Source: Coprothermobacterota bacterium (GTDB lineage: Bacteria > Caldisericota > JANLFM01). Taken from it: a stretch of 6,841 bases of DNA. The position numbers and the translations under genes are program-made. The notes beneath the pieces are model-generated. The model was not told where the DNA came from. It did not search any database and saw nothing but the letters and a program-made list of their open reading frames with translations. The DNA lies in the NCBI GenBank assembly GCA_026389415.1, contig JAPLHX010000162.1, forward strand, positions 1-6,841. The letters are read 5' to 3'. Below, in pieces: positions 1-6,214 of this stretch; the stretch's first letter is position 1; every line of letters begins with the position of its first letter.

Positions 1-622
1 GGACAAAGGCCAGGCTTTGTTCCCCATTTAGCTGTTGCAGGCCGGGGTAGAGATCGATCCCTTCCTTGGGGTAATACATCCGAGTTTCCACGTTCAGCTC
101 CACCCCACCGAGGATGTCAACCACCCGGGCGAAGCTTTCAAAATGGAGCGCAACGTAGTATTGAATGGACTGGTGCAGCAATTGAGCCACCGTCTCCGTC
201 AACAGGGAAATTCCTCCGTAGGCCAGAGCAGCGTTGATTTTGTCTAGGCCATACCCCGGAATCTCCACCAAGGAGTCGCGCGGAATGGAAACCACAAAGG
301 CCTTCGGCATCGCCGGATCGAGGCTGACGAATAGGAGGGTGTCCGCCCTCGCGTCAAACCCGGCGGCGATCTCGTACGGTCGAGCATCGGAACCAACAAA
401 CAATAGATTCAACCGTTCCCCGGGTGCGAATGCCGGGGTCGGAATGGCGGGAAGGGTGGGGGTCAAGGACGTAGAGTTGGTGGGTGGACTCGGATCGATC
501 GGGACGTAGATTCTCTGATATTGGAGATAGGACCAGCTCAGGAACGCGGCGACGGACAAGATCACTACCGAAAGGCAGACAATCAGTATTTTCTGCGTTT
601 TGCCAGGGCCCGGACCGGTCAT
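1..622 (-). CDS. LytR-CpsA-Psr (LCP) family cell-envelope ligase, partial (C-terminus beyond left edge)
   Basis: LCP enzymes move undecaprenyl-phosphate-linked glycopolymers onto peptidoglycan (or related acceptors) on the outer face of the membrane. The visible 207 residues read as a short basic N-terminus, one membrane helix at about 12-30, a Pro/Thr-rich spacer at about 41-68, then the LCP domain. Family motifs are intact: NLLFVGSDAR (72-81), RADTLLFVSLD (92-102), VVSIPRDS (110-117, with the Arg-Asp that binds the lipid pyrophosphate/metal), and LDKINAALAYGG (126-137). Translation ends at the window edge inside the conserved segment after LNGEQSLAFV. The ATG at 622-620 is the first possible start, because an in-frame TAG lies three codons upstream. 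It has no Shine-Dalgarno sequence, which fits the leaderless promoter next to it. It lies 136 bp downstream of the arsenosugar operon on the same strand, probably as a separate unit. Family assignment is firm; the acceptor polymer cannot be told. Confidence 0.92.
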   Translation of the reverse strand, partial: MTGPGPGKTQKILIVCLSVVILSVAAFLSWSYLQYQRIYVPIDPSPPTNSTSLTPTLPAIPTPAFAPGERLNLLFVGSDARPYEIAAGFDARADTLLFVSLDPAMPKAFVVSIPRDSLVEIPGYGLDKINAALAYGGISLLTETVAQLLHQSIQYYVALHFESFARVVDILGGVELNVETRMYYPKEGIDLYPGLQQLNGEQSLAFV

Positions 623-657
623 ATCGACATTCTAGTTTTCTGGGCAAGCAGGATCAA
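623..657 (-). promoter_or_regulatory. Candidate sigma70-type promoter giving a leaderless LCP mRNA
   Basis: On the minus strand, TTGATC (657-652) and TAGAAT (634-629) are separated by exactly 17 bases. They match the -35 and -10 consensus at 4/6 and 5/6 positions. Only six bases (628-623) lie between the -10 box and the ATG of the LCP gene, so the expected start of transcription falls on or beside the A of the start codon. No Shine-Dalgarno sequence is present. Inferred from sequence only. Confidence 0.55.
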
Positions 658-758
658 ACCGTTTTTCCTCTGCCGAAACATCGATTTTGCGCAAAGCATG
701 AACTCCCACCCAAGAAAATCAGAACGCGATAGAAGCTGGATTCTTCCGCCCCATGGCC

Positions 759-1499
759 TTAGCTTATCTCCACTGAAGCGTGGGGGTTAAAAGGGTTGGT
801 GCGGATCGCCAACGAGTAGAGGTAGGGATAGTGATGGGAGAGATGCTTCATGTATTCCAACCAAGCGCCGATCAATGGCACGTAGACGCGTTGGATGTCG
901 CTGGAAAGGTGTTGGGTATCCGGCAACGAAAGTTGCTGGAGGTCTGGCCGAAACGCCAATTCCTCGATCAAATGGACCAGAGCCCAGATCAGGTTGGTAA
1001 AGCCTTCAAATTCAGCCAAGGTCGGGCTTTCCAGCAACTGCAGGATCCATCGTTTTTCCGGCAGCAATAGGCTTCGAAGCGTAACCAGATCGCCATGTTG
1101 GCTGTCCATGTGAAAATCCTGTGTCAGAAGGAACGCGCGAGCGTTGGCGAAATCCCGGTCCGACCAATTTGCGGCCAACTGCAAGTCGGGTTGCAATTTC
1201 TGGGCTTGCGGATCGAAACGCAGCAGCAATTGGAGCAATTGAGCGCCCGCTTCACTGAAGAAGACTCCGATCAGGACATTCATCTTGCCCTGTAGTTTGC
1301 GTCGCTCGGTGATGCGGAGAAGCTCACTGAGGATCACAGTCACTAAAAGGACCTCAAGCGGCATGAAAGCCAGAGATTGGAGAAACCACGTCTCGATGGA
1401 ACGGAGGTCTCCCGTGATGGCATAGGTGATTCCATACAGGAGCGCTGATAAAGCCAACAGCGCGAGTCCAAAGCGCACCTGCCAGTGAAATTGCTTCAT
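759..1499 (-). CDS. Conserved hypothetical two-helix membrane protein, last gene of the arsS operon
   Basis: The function is unknown. The 246-residue product has two membrane segments (about 10-28 and 38-62) with a short basic stretch after the second (ITERRKLQGK, 63-72), then a roughly 175-residue soluble, largely helical domain. Conspicuous motifs are NVLIGVFFSEAG (74-85), WSDRDF (112-117), LLESPTLAEFEGFTNLIWALVHLIEEL (155-181) and the C-terminal YPYLYSLAIRTNPFNP (224-239). From memory, the pattern recurs in a family of conserved hypotheticals with the same layout and an RTNPF ending, but I cannot name a domain. The start is well supported: GGAGG at 1509-1505 sits five bases before the ATG, and that ATG overlaps the TGA of the upstream glycosyltransferase gene by 4 bp (ATGA). 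It is therefore co-transcribed and probably translationally coupled with the arsenosugar genes. A transporter, a sensor or a membrane anchor for the pathway are all possible. Confidence 0.85.
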   Translation of the reverse strand: MKQFHWQVRFGLALLALSALLYGITYAITGDLRSIETWFLQSLAFMPLEVLLVTVILSELLRITERRKLQGKMNVLIGVFFSEAGAQLLQLLLRFDPQAQKLQPDLQLAANWSDRDFANARAFLLTQDFHMDSQHGDLVTLRSLLLPEKRWILQLLESPTLAEFEGFTNLIWALVHLIEELAFRPDLQQLSLPDTQHLSSDIQRVYVPLIGAWLEYMKHLSHHYPYLYSLAIRTNPFNPHASVEIS

Positions 1500-2194
1500 G
1501 ATCGCCTCCGTTTTTGTGGTTTGATCTCTTCTTGCCGGATCGATAGGGTCACCAATTGGGCTGCCGTGCGCGATCGGATCGAGGACCGTTTCCTCTTACT
1601 GCGGCGCCAGAGCTCAGCCAGATCCAGGTCTGTGTCGATATCGGGCCACGAAGGTAGTACCAGCAGGGTTCTGCCCTTCTCCCGGATCTGTGCTCGCGTC
1701 CTTGTCATGACCTCCGCGGTGCTCCAGGGGATTTCGGTGAAAGCTTCCGGCACGAAACCCACCTCACGAAAGCCGATTAAATTGTAGCCGCCATCAGGGG
1801 CCGGCACGATCACAGCATCGTGGGTCCGCAATCCCTGGGCGGCGTGGCGTACCAGAGACACTGGAAAATCCGGGCAATCGCTGGCCAAGGCCATCATCCC
1901 CTGGTATCCGCGCTGGAAGGCAGAGCGAAACCCGTGACAAAGGCGATCCCCGAGGTCGCTTCCGATTTGGGGGACAAAGGCACAGGGACCGAGCCATTCG
2001 GCGAACATGGCTTGGTGTTCCCGCGGCCAGAACCAGATTTCGAAAGGCAACCCCGATCCTTGCAGCATTTCCAGCTCGTCTTCCACAAATGCCCGGTAAA
2101 ACCGGGTGGCCACCATGGGATTGGTGCTTGCGGCCAGCCGGCTCTTGGTGGCCTGCGCCTGGAGCCATTTGACCATCAAGCCCACGCCGATCAC
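1496..2194 (-). CDS. TIGR04282/DUF2064 family glycosyltransferase (arsS-associated)
   Basis: This is a small cytosolic GT-A-like sugar-nucleotide enzyme of the rSAM-associated glycosyltransferase family, whose genes habitually accompany arsS and are inferred to act in arsenosugar assembly. Numbered from the GTG at 2194 (232 residues), it shows KSRL (17-20, in place of the usual KTRL), PQIGSDLGDRL (75-85), ASDCPDF (104-110, metal/nucleotide-binding Asp), PAPDGGYNLIG (131-141), PWST (156-159) and DIDTDLDL (185-192). The open frame extends upstream to 2401, but that part only shadows arsS and has no family similarity. GTG 2194 is chosen because it forms a 4-bp GTGA overlap with the arsS stop, as seen at the next junction. 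ATG 2176 is the alternative, and neither has a clear Shine-Dalgarno sequence. Oddities are the loss of the normal Pro/Gly loop before KTRL (LQAQAT here) and a very basic tail of about 33 residues (200-232). Confidence 0.86.
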   Translation of the reverse strand: MIGVGLMVKWLQAQATKSRLAASTNPMVATRFYRAFVEDELEMLQGSGLPFEIWFWPREHQAMFAEWLGPCAFVPQIGSDLGDRLCHGFRSAFQRGYQGMMALASDCPDFPVSLVRHAAQGLRTHDAVIVPAPDGGYNLIGFREVGFVPEAFTEIPWSTAEVMTRTRAQIREKGRTLLVLPSWPDIDTDLDLAELWRRSKRKRSSIRSRTAAQLVTLSIRQEEIKPQKRRRS

Positions 2195-3153
2195 AGCAAC
2201 GCACCGCCGCAGGACGAGCCGTACCCAGCGGTACAGGCGAAACAGTGATCGCCCGTGACGATCTTCCTGCCCAAGACGGTCGAGGGGTGGAAATCCCACA
2301 CGGTCTGGGGCACACCCGGATCCAGCGGCCATCCAATCGCTTGGTTGAAGTCGCAATCGTACAGTCGTCCATCCCAGCCGATATTGATTTGGTGCCGACA
2401 CATCAGTCCCTGGATCGTTTCCGGGTTGAAAGAAGCCCGCAAGAGTTCCATGTAGGTCCTTTCTTGATCCTGCCGGCGGAGGTCGCCGCGGAATCGACCC
2501 AGCGGTACATTGGTGATGGTCAGCAAGCGGGTGAAGGTGATCCCGTAGGATACTCCAAGACGCTGGCGATATTCCCGCTCCAGCCGATCCTGCCGAGGGG
2601 GGAGAAATGCTCCCAGGGGATTATAGACCAGGTTTAAAGCAAGGAGGGGATCCCGGCCGTAACCGAGTTCGTTCAACTGGCGAAGAACAGCAATGCTTGT
2701 TTCAAAGACCCCCGACCCCCGTTGTTGGCGCACTTCCGGCTCCAGGTAGCACGGCAGAGAAGCCACAAGCTGCACCCCATACGACCGGTAAAAATCGGGC
2801 CAGTGGCGCATTCCGGGTTTGGCAAAAACCGTGAGGTTGGTCCGCACCTGGATCTCCCGGACCCTTTCCCGGGTTCGCTTGATCAGCGGCGCCAAGGCCG
2901 GATGCATCTCGGGGGCACCCCCGGTGATATCGAGGTAGGCGCAACCGGATTCGAACACCAAGGAAACCACAGCTTCCAGGGTGGCAATGTCCATGGTTTC
3001 GCTGCGGTCTGGCCCGGCCTCCAGGTGGCAATGGGTACACAATTGATTGCAGCGGTAGCCGAGGTTGACTTGGACGGTCAACAGATCCAAGGGTCGAAGG
3101 CCTTCAGGCGACCAGGGCTGAACGAGCGCCTCAAATGGCTGCTGCTCATGCAT
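2191..3153 (-). CDS. arsS: Radical SAM protein ArsS (TIGR04167), arsenosugar biosynthesis
   Basis: ArsS is a cytosolic 4Fe-4S radical SAM enzyme that attaches the 5'-deoxyadenosyl moiety of SAM to a methylated (dimethyl) arsenical, giving the precursor of arsenosugars. The 320-residue product is full length. The cluster motif CNQLCTHCH is at 35-43 (Cys35, Cys39, Cys42), and TGGAPEMH at 77-84 is the SAM-binding GGxPE-type loop. The C-terminal Cys-rich half carries MCRHQINIGWDGRLYDCDFNQ-type residues (Cys252, Cys267) and HCFACTAGYGSSCGG (303-317, Cys304, Cys307, Cys315). Some family members have selenocysteine in this tail; here every position is Cys and no in-frame TGA occurs. The start ATG at 3153 overlaps the preceding glycosyltransferase gene by 8 bp and has GGAGG (3168-3164) ten bases upstream. 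The stop overlaps the next gene by 4 bp. Substrate is inferred from the family; the ArsM partner is not in the window. Confidence 0.93.
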   Translation of the reverse strand: MHEQQPFEALVQPWSPEGLRPLDLLTVQVNLGYRCNQLCTHCHLEAGPDRSETMDIATLEAVVSLVFESGCAYLDITGGAPEMHPALAPLIKRTRERVREIQVRTNLTVFAKPGMRHWPDFYRSYGVQLVASLPCYLEPEVRQQRGSGVFETSIAVLRQLNELGYGRDPLLALNLVYNPLGAFLPPRQDRLEREYRQRLGVSYGITFTRLLTITNVPLGRFRGDLRRQDQERTYMELLRASFNPETIQGLMCRHQINIGWDGRLYDCDFNQAIGWPLDPGVPQTVWDFHPSTVLGRKIVTGDHCFACTAGYGSSCGGALL

Positions 3154-3859
3154 CGGGAAACAACCTCCGCAAGGTCTTTGGCTGGACGCCGAAGAGGGAA
3201 AGGGTCATCGATGCCGCATATCGCCAACCGGTGTGGAGGATCCCCTCGCCCTGGAAACGGCGAGCCGATGTGATCACGCGATCGGGTAAGATCACGACCT
3301 TGCCCGCGCGTCGCACCCGGCGCATCAGTAGGATGTCCTCTAACCAAGGTTCTGTTGGATAGCCGCCCAGCAAGAAGAATAGCTCGCGGCGGATGAAAAT
3401 CGCCTGGTCCCCGTAGGGGATGCGGGTGATCCGCGCGCGCCAGCCATGGCACCACGCTAAAAGACGAAAGAACGCCTTGGGTGAATCGAAGATGGGAGAA
3501 AACGCCCCCCCGACCGTCTTGGGTTCCGCCAATGCCGCTCGAATGGCATCCAGAGCACCCGATGACAGAGTTGTGTCGGCGTGTAAAAACAGCAGGACAT
3601 CGCCCGTTGCCTGACGGGCTCCCGCGTTCATTTGGCTTGCCCGGCCCTTCGGCGCGATCAACTGCACCACCGAGGGGTCGTAGATCACCTGCAGGGATGA
3701 CCCCGTGGGATCCCCGTCGACCACCAGGATCTCCAGTTCTTGCTCCAGCTTGTGCAACGCTTCCAACACACGGGGAAGAAAGGCTTGTTCCTGCCATACG
3801 GGCATCACCACGGAGATCCGCAGCGATGCCGGCCGTGTCACGGTTCGCCTTTCATCCAT
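3146..3859 (-). CDS. TIGR04283 family glycosyltransferase (GT2-like, arsS-associated)
   Basis: This is a GT2/GT-A fold glycosyltransferase of the family that accompanies arsS, inferred to add or process the sugar part of arsenosugars. The 237-residue product has ISVVMPVWQE at 15-24, the first acidic motif VVDGD (46-50), KGRASQMNAGA (71-81), LLFLHADT (89-96, DxD-equivalent HADT), GDQAIFIRR (150-158), LED (173-175) and SARRF (198-202), all expected for the family. It is the first gene of the minus-strand operon, and its TGA lies inside the start region of arsS. Start choice is uncertain. The ATG at 3859 has no Shine-Dalgarno sequence, whereas an in-frame GTG at 3841 (six codons later) has AAAGG six bases upstream and still keeps the whole domain. 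A weak -10-like TAAGAT lies at 3882-3877 but no convincing -35 accompanies it. Confidence 0.9.
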   Translation of the reverse strand: MDERRTVTRPASLRISVVMPVWQEQAFLPRVLEALHKLEQELEILVVDGDPTGSSLQVIYDPSVVQLIAPKGRASQMNAGARQATGDVLLFLHADTTLSSGALDAIRAALAEPKTVGGAFSPIFDSPKAFFRLLAWCHGWRARITRIPYGDQAIFIRRELFFLLGGYPTEPWLEDILLMRRVRRAGKVVILPDRVITSARRFQGEGILHTGWRYAASMTLSLFGVQPKTLRRLFPDA

Positions 3860-3902
3860 GTTTTGCGCACAGGAAAATCTTAGCAGGGATGCGGGGGAAA
3901 GA

Positions 3903-3931
3903 AACCAACTCAGGGACGTTGTTCAATTGTT
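3903..3931 (+). repeat. Short intergenic repeat, copy 1 (truncated)
   Basis: This 29-base unit (core CTCAGGGACGTTGTTCAATT) is repeated directly 30 bp downstream with a single difference over the shared part. It lacks the TGACTGG end of the other two copies, so it cannot form their terminal stem. It ends about 44 bp upstream of the arsS-operon start codon. Confidence 0.8.
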
Positions 3932-3932
3932 A

Positions 3933-3968
3933 AACCAGCTCAGGGACGTTGTTCAATTGTTGACTGGA
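3933..3968 (+). repeat. Short intergenic repeat, copy 2 (complete)
   Basis: This copy is in tandem with copy 1 at a 30-bp period. Its 33-bp core (3935-3967) starts CCAG-c-TCA and ends TGACTGG, which can pair as a 7-bp stem with one bulged C around an 18-base loop. It is followed by a purine-rich tract. Confidence 0.8.
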
Positions 3969-4055
3969 AGTTAGGAGAGACAGGGAGAAGCCGAGGGAAG
4001 CCGTCCGGGACCTGAAAAAATCGTCTGATGTCCCGCGGTTTTCACAAATCTTCGG

Positions 4056-4091
4056 AGCCAGCTCAGGGACACTGTTCAATTGTTGACTGGA
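4056..4091 (+). repeat. Short intergenic repeat, copy 3 (complete)
   Basis: This copy lies 123 bp downstream of copy 2 in the same orientation. The core (4058-4090) matches copy 2 at 31 of 33 positions; the two changes (GT to AC) fall in the loop while both stem arms are conserved. It is again followed by a purine-rich tract. Confidence 0.8.
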
Positions 4092-4224
4092 GCAGAAAGG
4101 GGGAGAGTAAAAAAGGGGGACGGGGAGAATTGGGAAGAATTGTGCCTCATTGAGCCATTCCAATTAAGGAAATTAGTGGCTATCCCCAAATTATTCAGGA
4201 ACTGAATCCCCGTTTCCCGCGAAG

Positions 4225-4233
4225 TGGTATAAT
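4225..4233 (+). promoter_or_regulatory. Extended -10 promoter of the lipoprotein gene
   Basis: TGGTATAAT is a perfect extended -10 element (TGn plus consensus TATAAT). No good -35 hexamer lies 16-18 bases upstream, as is usual for extended -10 promoters. The expected transcript starts near 4240 and has a leader of about 84 bases before the GTG at 4324. Confidence 0.65.
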
Positions 4234-4311
4234 CAAGTGAGATAAACAGGTTGGGGGAAAGTTCCCGTCTGCTTTCAATGGCCGGTCACAAAATCTCGAC
4301 AGAGAAGTGAA

Positions 4312-4317
4312 AAGGAG
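4312..4317 (+). promoter_or_regulatory. Ribosome binding site deciding the GTG start at 4324
   Basis: AAGGAG is followed by six bases (AAATCC) and then GTG. This optimal spacing supports GTG 4324 as the start, and the resulting N-terminus (Lys-rich, then hydrophobic, then lipobox) is a proper signal peptide. Confidence 0.8.
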
Positions 4318-4323
4318 AAATCC

Positions 4324-6144
4324 GTGAAACAGGGAAAAAGACAAGGGTGGGGATGGCTGACGATTCTGATCGCATTGGCGTTGCTTCTTTCAGGCTGCGC
4401 CGGTTCCCCAACCGAGCCACCACCGATTTCCACCAGCTCCCCGGCCGAAAGTCCCACCCCTTCATCCGCCAGTCCTACCGACATTCCCACGCCGGAACCG
4501 ACCAAATCCGTTCTTCCCGACGAATCGCCCACCACCGTCGCCCCTAGTCCTTCTGGTTCCGTCGCCGCCGATTCCGGTTTCCGTCCGGAGGTGGATGGTT
4601 TCAGTTTTGAGAACTACGGCAATGAGACCGGCGCTTCCAATTTGAAGGCAGACGATCTGGTGCGCCTCTTCGGCGAGCGCGTCGTATCCAGCCGGGAAGG
4701 GGGAGAGATGGTCCTCACTCCGCCGGCCTCGAAGTGGTTGGAAGAAGTCAATCAGGCCATGAACGGCGGGCACTGCGAGGGGATGGCCGCCCTCTGCCTG
4801 CTTTTCTACACCGGCAAGAGCCAGGTTAGCGATTTCGGCGCGGAGACGACCAATGCACTGCAACTCGCAGAGAACGAAAAATTACAGCGGGAGATCGCTT
4901 ACTGGTGGGTGACACAGGCCACCGAGCCGACCTCAGACCGCGTGCTGAAAACGATCACCCCCAATGAGGTACTCGACCGGTTAGCCCAGGCCTTCCAAGG
5001 CGGCAAGCAGCCGGAGGAAAGCTACACTGTCGGAATTTACAAGGCGGACGGATCCGGCGGCCACGCCGTGACTCCTTACGCGCTCCAGGAAAAAGAGAAT
5101 GGCAAGGTGGGGATCCTGGTCTACGATAACAATTATCCCAATACCGCCAGTGAAATCGAAGTGGATCGCACAGCCAACACCTGGACCTATTCCGGCTCGA
5201 CCAACCCTGCGGAAGGGGCCGATACCTATACCGGCGACGCCGAAAGCAAAACCTTGGAGATCGTCCCTACATCGGCCCGTCTGGAGACACAGGTTGCTCC
5301 TTTCCTGACTGGCGCTGCCGATAGCGGCCAGGCATTGGATCGATGGGAATCCGTTCTCGGGATCCGCCCGGTCCGGGCCGAAGAACTTTCCTACAACGAG
5401 ATCTGGGTGGATACGAAAGCGGATTTCCTGATCACTGACGCCCAGGGCCGTCGTCTCGGTTTCAACGAAGGCCGTTTCCTGCGGGAAATCCCCGAAGCAG
5501 AGGCGCAATCCTTGAAGTATGGGGTAAACGTCTGGGCGGTCGATCAGGACCCGATCTACTTCATGCCTAGTGGTCTCGACTTCACCATGACTCTCGATGG
5601 GAAGAGCCTAACAACCACAAGCAGCGGCGAGATCACGATGATCGGTCCCGGTTACGACCTGGAGATCAGCGACATTCACGTCAGCTCCGGGCAGAAAGAC
5701 GCGCTCGCCTTCTCCTCGGATGGGACCCGTCTCTCCTACCAGACCTTAAGCGACGAATCTCCGGATATTATGCTGGGCATGGAGGGGAAAGAGGCCGACT
5801 ACGCCTTCATCATCAAGGGAATGGACCTGCAGGGTGGGGGAACGCTGGAGGTGGCCCGGGACATGGAGAAGGGCGTACTCAGCCTGAAGACCACCGGCAC
5901 CGGCGGACCCGGCAGCTACGGCTTCCTGATGGCTCGGATCACTGAACTAGAGGGGGAGCAGATCTTTGGCCACGATGGGATTTCCCTCGCGCCCGGCGAC
6001 ACCGCCTATCTCTATTTCGGTCGTTGGACGGGAGAGGGCGGTTCCCTCACGCTGGAGATCGATCGCGCTACGGACGGAACGATTGACGAGACGCAGGAGA
6101 TCCCCGATGTGACCGACCTGTTGGCCGAGGATCCTTCCGAATAG
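4324..6144 (+). CDS. Lipoprotein with putative papain/transglutaminase-like Cys-His-Asp domain
   Basis: I do not recognise a named family. The 606-residue product begins with a lipoprotein signal peptide: basic KQGKRQ, hydrophobic core at about 10-22, lipobox LSGC with Cys25 as the lipidated residue. A Pro/Ser/Thr-rich, low-complexity spacer (26-85) should lift the rest off the membrane. The following domain contains NGGHCEGMAALC (147-158), SGGHAVTPYAL (244-254) and VYDNNYP (266-272). The order Cys151, His247, Asp268/Asn269 is that of papain-like or transglutaminase-like cysteine hydrolases. Cys151 and Cys158 are the only cysteines besides the lipid anchor. The C-terminal half (about 330-606) is rich in predicted beta strands, acidic and cysteine-free, and could be a binding module. 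The GTG start has a strong ribosome binding site. It is transcribed alone, divergent from arsS, and closed by a probable terminator. Peptidase activity is inference; an inactive or cross-linking enzyme is possible. Confidence 0.85.
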   Translation: MKQGKRQGWGWLTILIALALLLSGCAGSPTEPPPISTSSPAESPTPSSASPTDIPTPEPTKSVLPDESPTTVAPSPSGSVAADSGFRPEVDGFSFENYGNETGASNLKADDLVRLFGERVVSSREGGEMVLTPPASKWLEEVNQAMNGGHCEGMAALCLLFYTGKSQVSDFGAETTNALQLAENEKLQREIAYWWVTQATEPTSDRVLKTITPNEVLDRLAQAFQGGKQPEESYTVGIYKADGSGGHAVTPYALQEKENGKVGILVYDNNYPNTASEIEVDRTANTWTYSGSTNPAEGADTYTGDAESKTLEIVPTSARLETQVAPFLTGAADSGQALDRWESVLGIRPVRAEELSYNEIWVDTKADFLITDAQGRRLGFNEGRFLREIPEAEAQSLKYGVNVWAVDQDPIYFMPSGLDFTMTLDGKSLTTTSSGEITMIGPGYDLEISDIHVSSGQKDALAFSSDGTRLSYQTLSDESPDIMLGMEGKEADYAFIIKGMDLQGGGTLEVARDMEKGVLSLKTTGTGGPGSYGFLMARITELEGEQIFGHDGISLAPGDTAYLYFGRWTGEGGSLTLEIDRATDGTIDETQEIPDVTDLLAEDPSE

Positions 6145-6179
6145 ATTGGGTTCATATCTTTAGTTTTACAAAGAGATCC

Positions 6180-6207
6180 CCGAGATCGTCAAGAGACGGC
6201 GGTTTTT
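6180..6207 (+). terminator. Probable intrinsic terminator after the lipoprotein gene
   Basis: CGTC-AAGA-GACG (6187-6198) forms a short stem, extended by CCG (6180-6182) pairing with CGG (6200-6202) across an uneven internal loop. Five T residues (6203-6207) follow immediately. It lies 36 bp after the TAG stop. The stem is weak, so the call is tentative. Confidence 0.42.
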
Positions 6208-6214
6208 CCATCGA

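Larger units (their letters stand above)
3860..4323. other. Divergent intergenic region of 464 bp
   Basis: This gap separates the minus-strand arsS operon from the plus-strand lipoprotein gene. I see no credible coding sequence. It holds three copies of a short repeat (3903-3931, 3933-3968, 4056-4091), two of them followed by purine-rich tracts (about 3968-4000 and 4090-4140). A CGGGAC/GTCCCG inverted pair (4006-4011, 4030-4035) has an 18-base loop and is too weak to call a terminator. An extended -10 promoter is at 4225-4233. A near-palindrome GGGAA-AG-TTCCC lies in the leader at 4255-4266, and a strong ribosome binding site is at 4312-4317. Confidence 0.7.

Noticed and set aside
623..758. 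Intrinsic terminator after the two-helix membrane protein gene
   Set aside because: No stem longer than four base pairs followed by a T-run is visible on the minus strand, so read-through toward the LCP gene cannot be excluded.
2191..2193. Arsenic-cluster selenoprotein read-through at the arsS TGA
   Set aside because: The protein is full length at this TGA, the C-terminal motif already contains Cys, and the next gene starts in the overlapping GTGA.
1820..2248. 142-codon plus-strand open frame antisense to the glycosyltransferase
   Set aside because: It is antisense to a gene with clear motifs and has no recognisable domain or convincing ribosome binding site.
2195..2401. 69-codon upstream extension of the TIGR04282 glycosyltransferase reading frame (ATG at 2401)
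   Set aside because: It lies wholly within arsS in another frame, shows no family similarity, and the family motifs begin only after GTG 2194.
3078..3797. 239-codon open frame on the minus strand
   Set aside because: It overlaps the TIGR04283 glycosyltransferase and arsS in the wrong frame, and the composition (Gly/Arg/Pro-rich, no motifs) is that of a GC-driven shadow.
3877..3882. TAAGAT as the -10 box of the arsS operon
   Set aside because: Only 4 of 6 consensus matches and no -35 hexamer at 16-18 bases; the true operon promoter remains unidentified.
3903..3962. CRISPR-like tandem repeat with 30-bp period
   Set aside because: The two units abut with no spacers, only three copies exist, and there are no cas genes; it is a short intergenic repeat.
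4006..4035. CGGGAC...GTCCCG as a terminator in the divergent region
   Set aside because: A 6-bp stem around an 18-base loop with only four T residues after a gap; no gene ends nearby in either direction.
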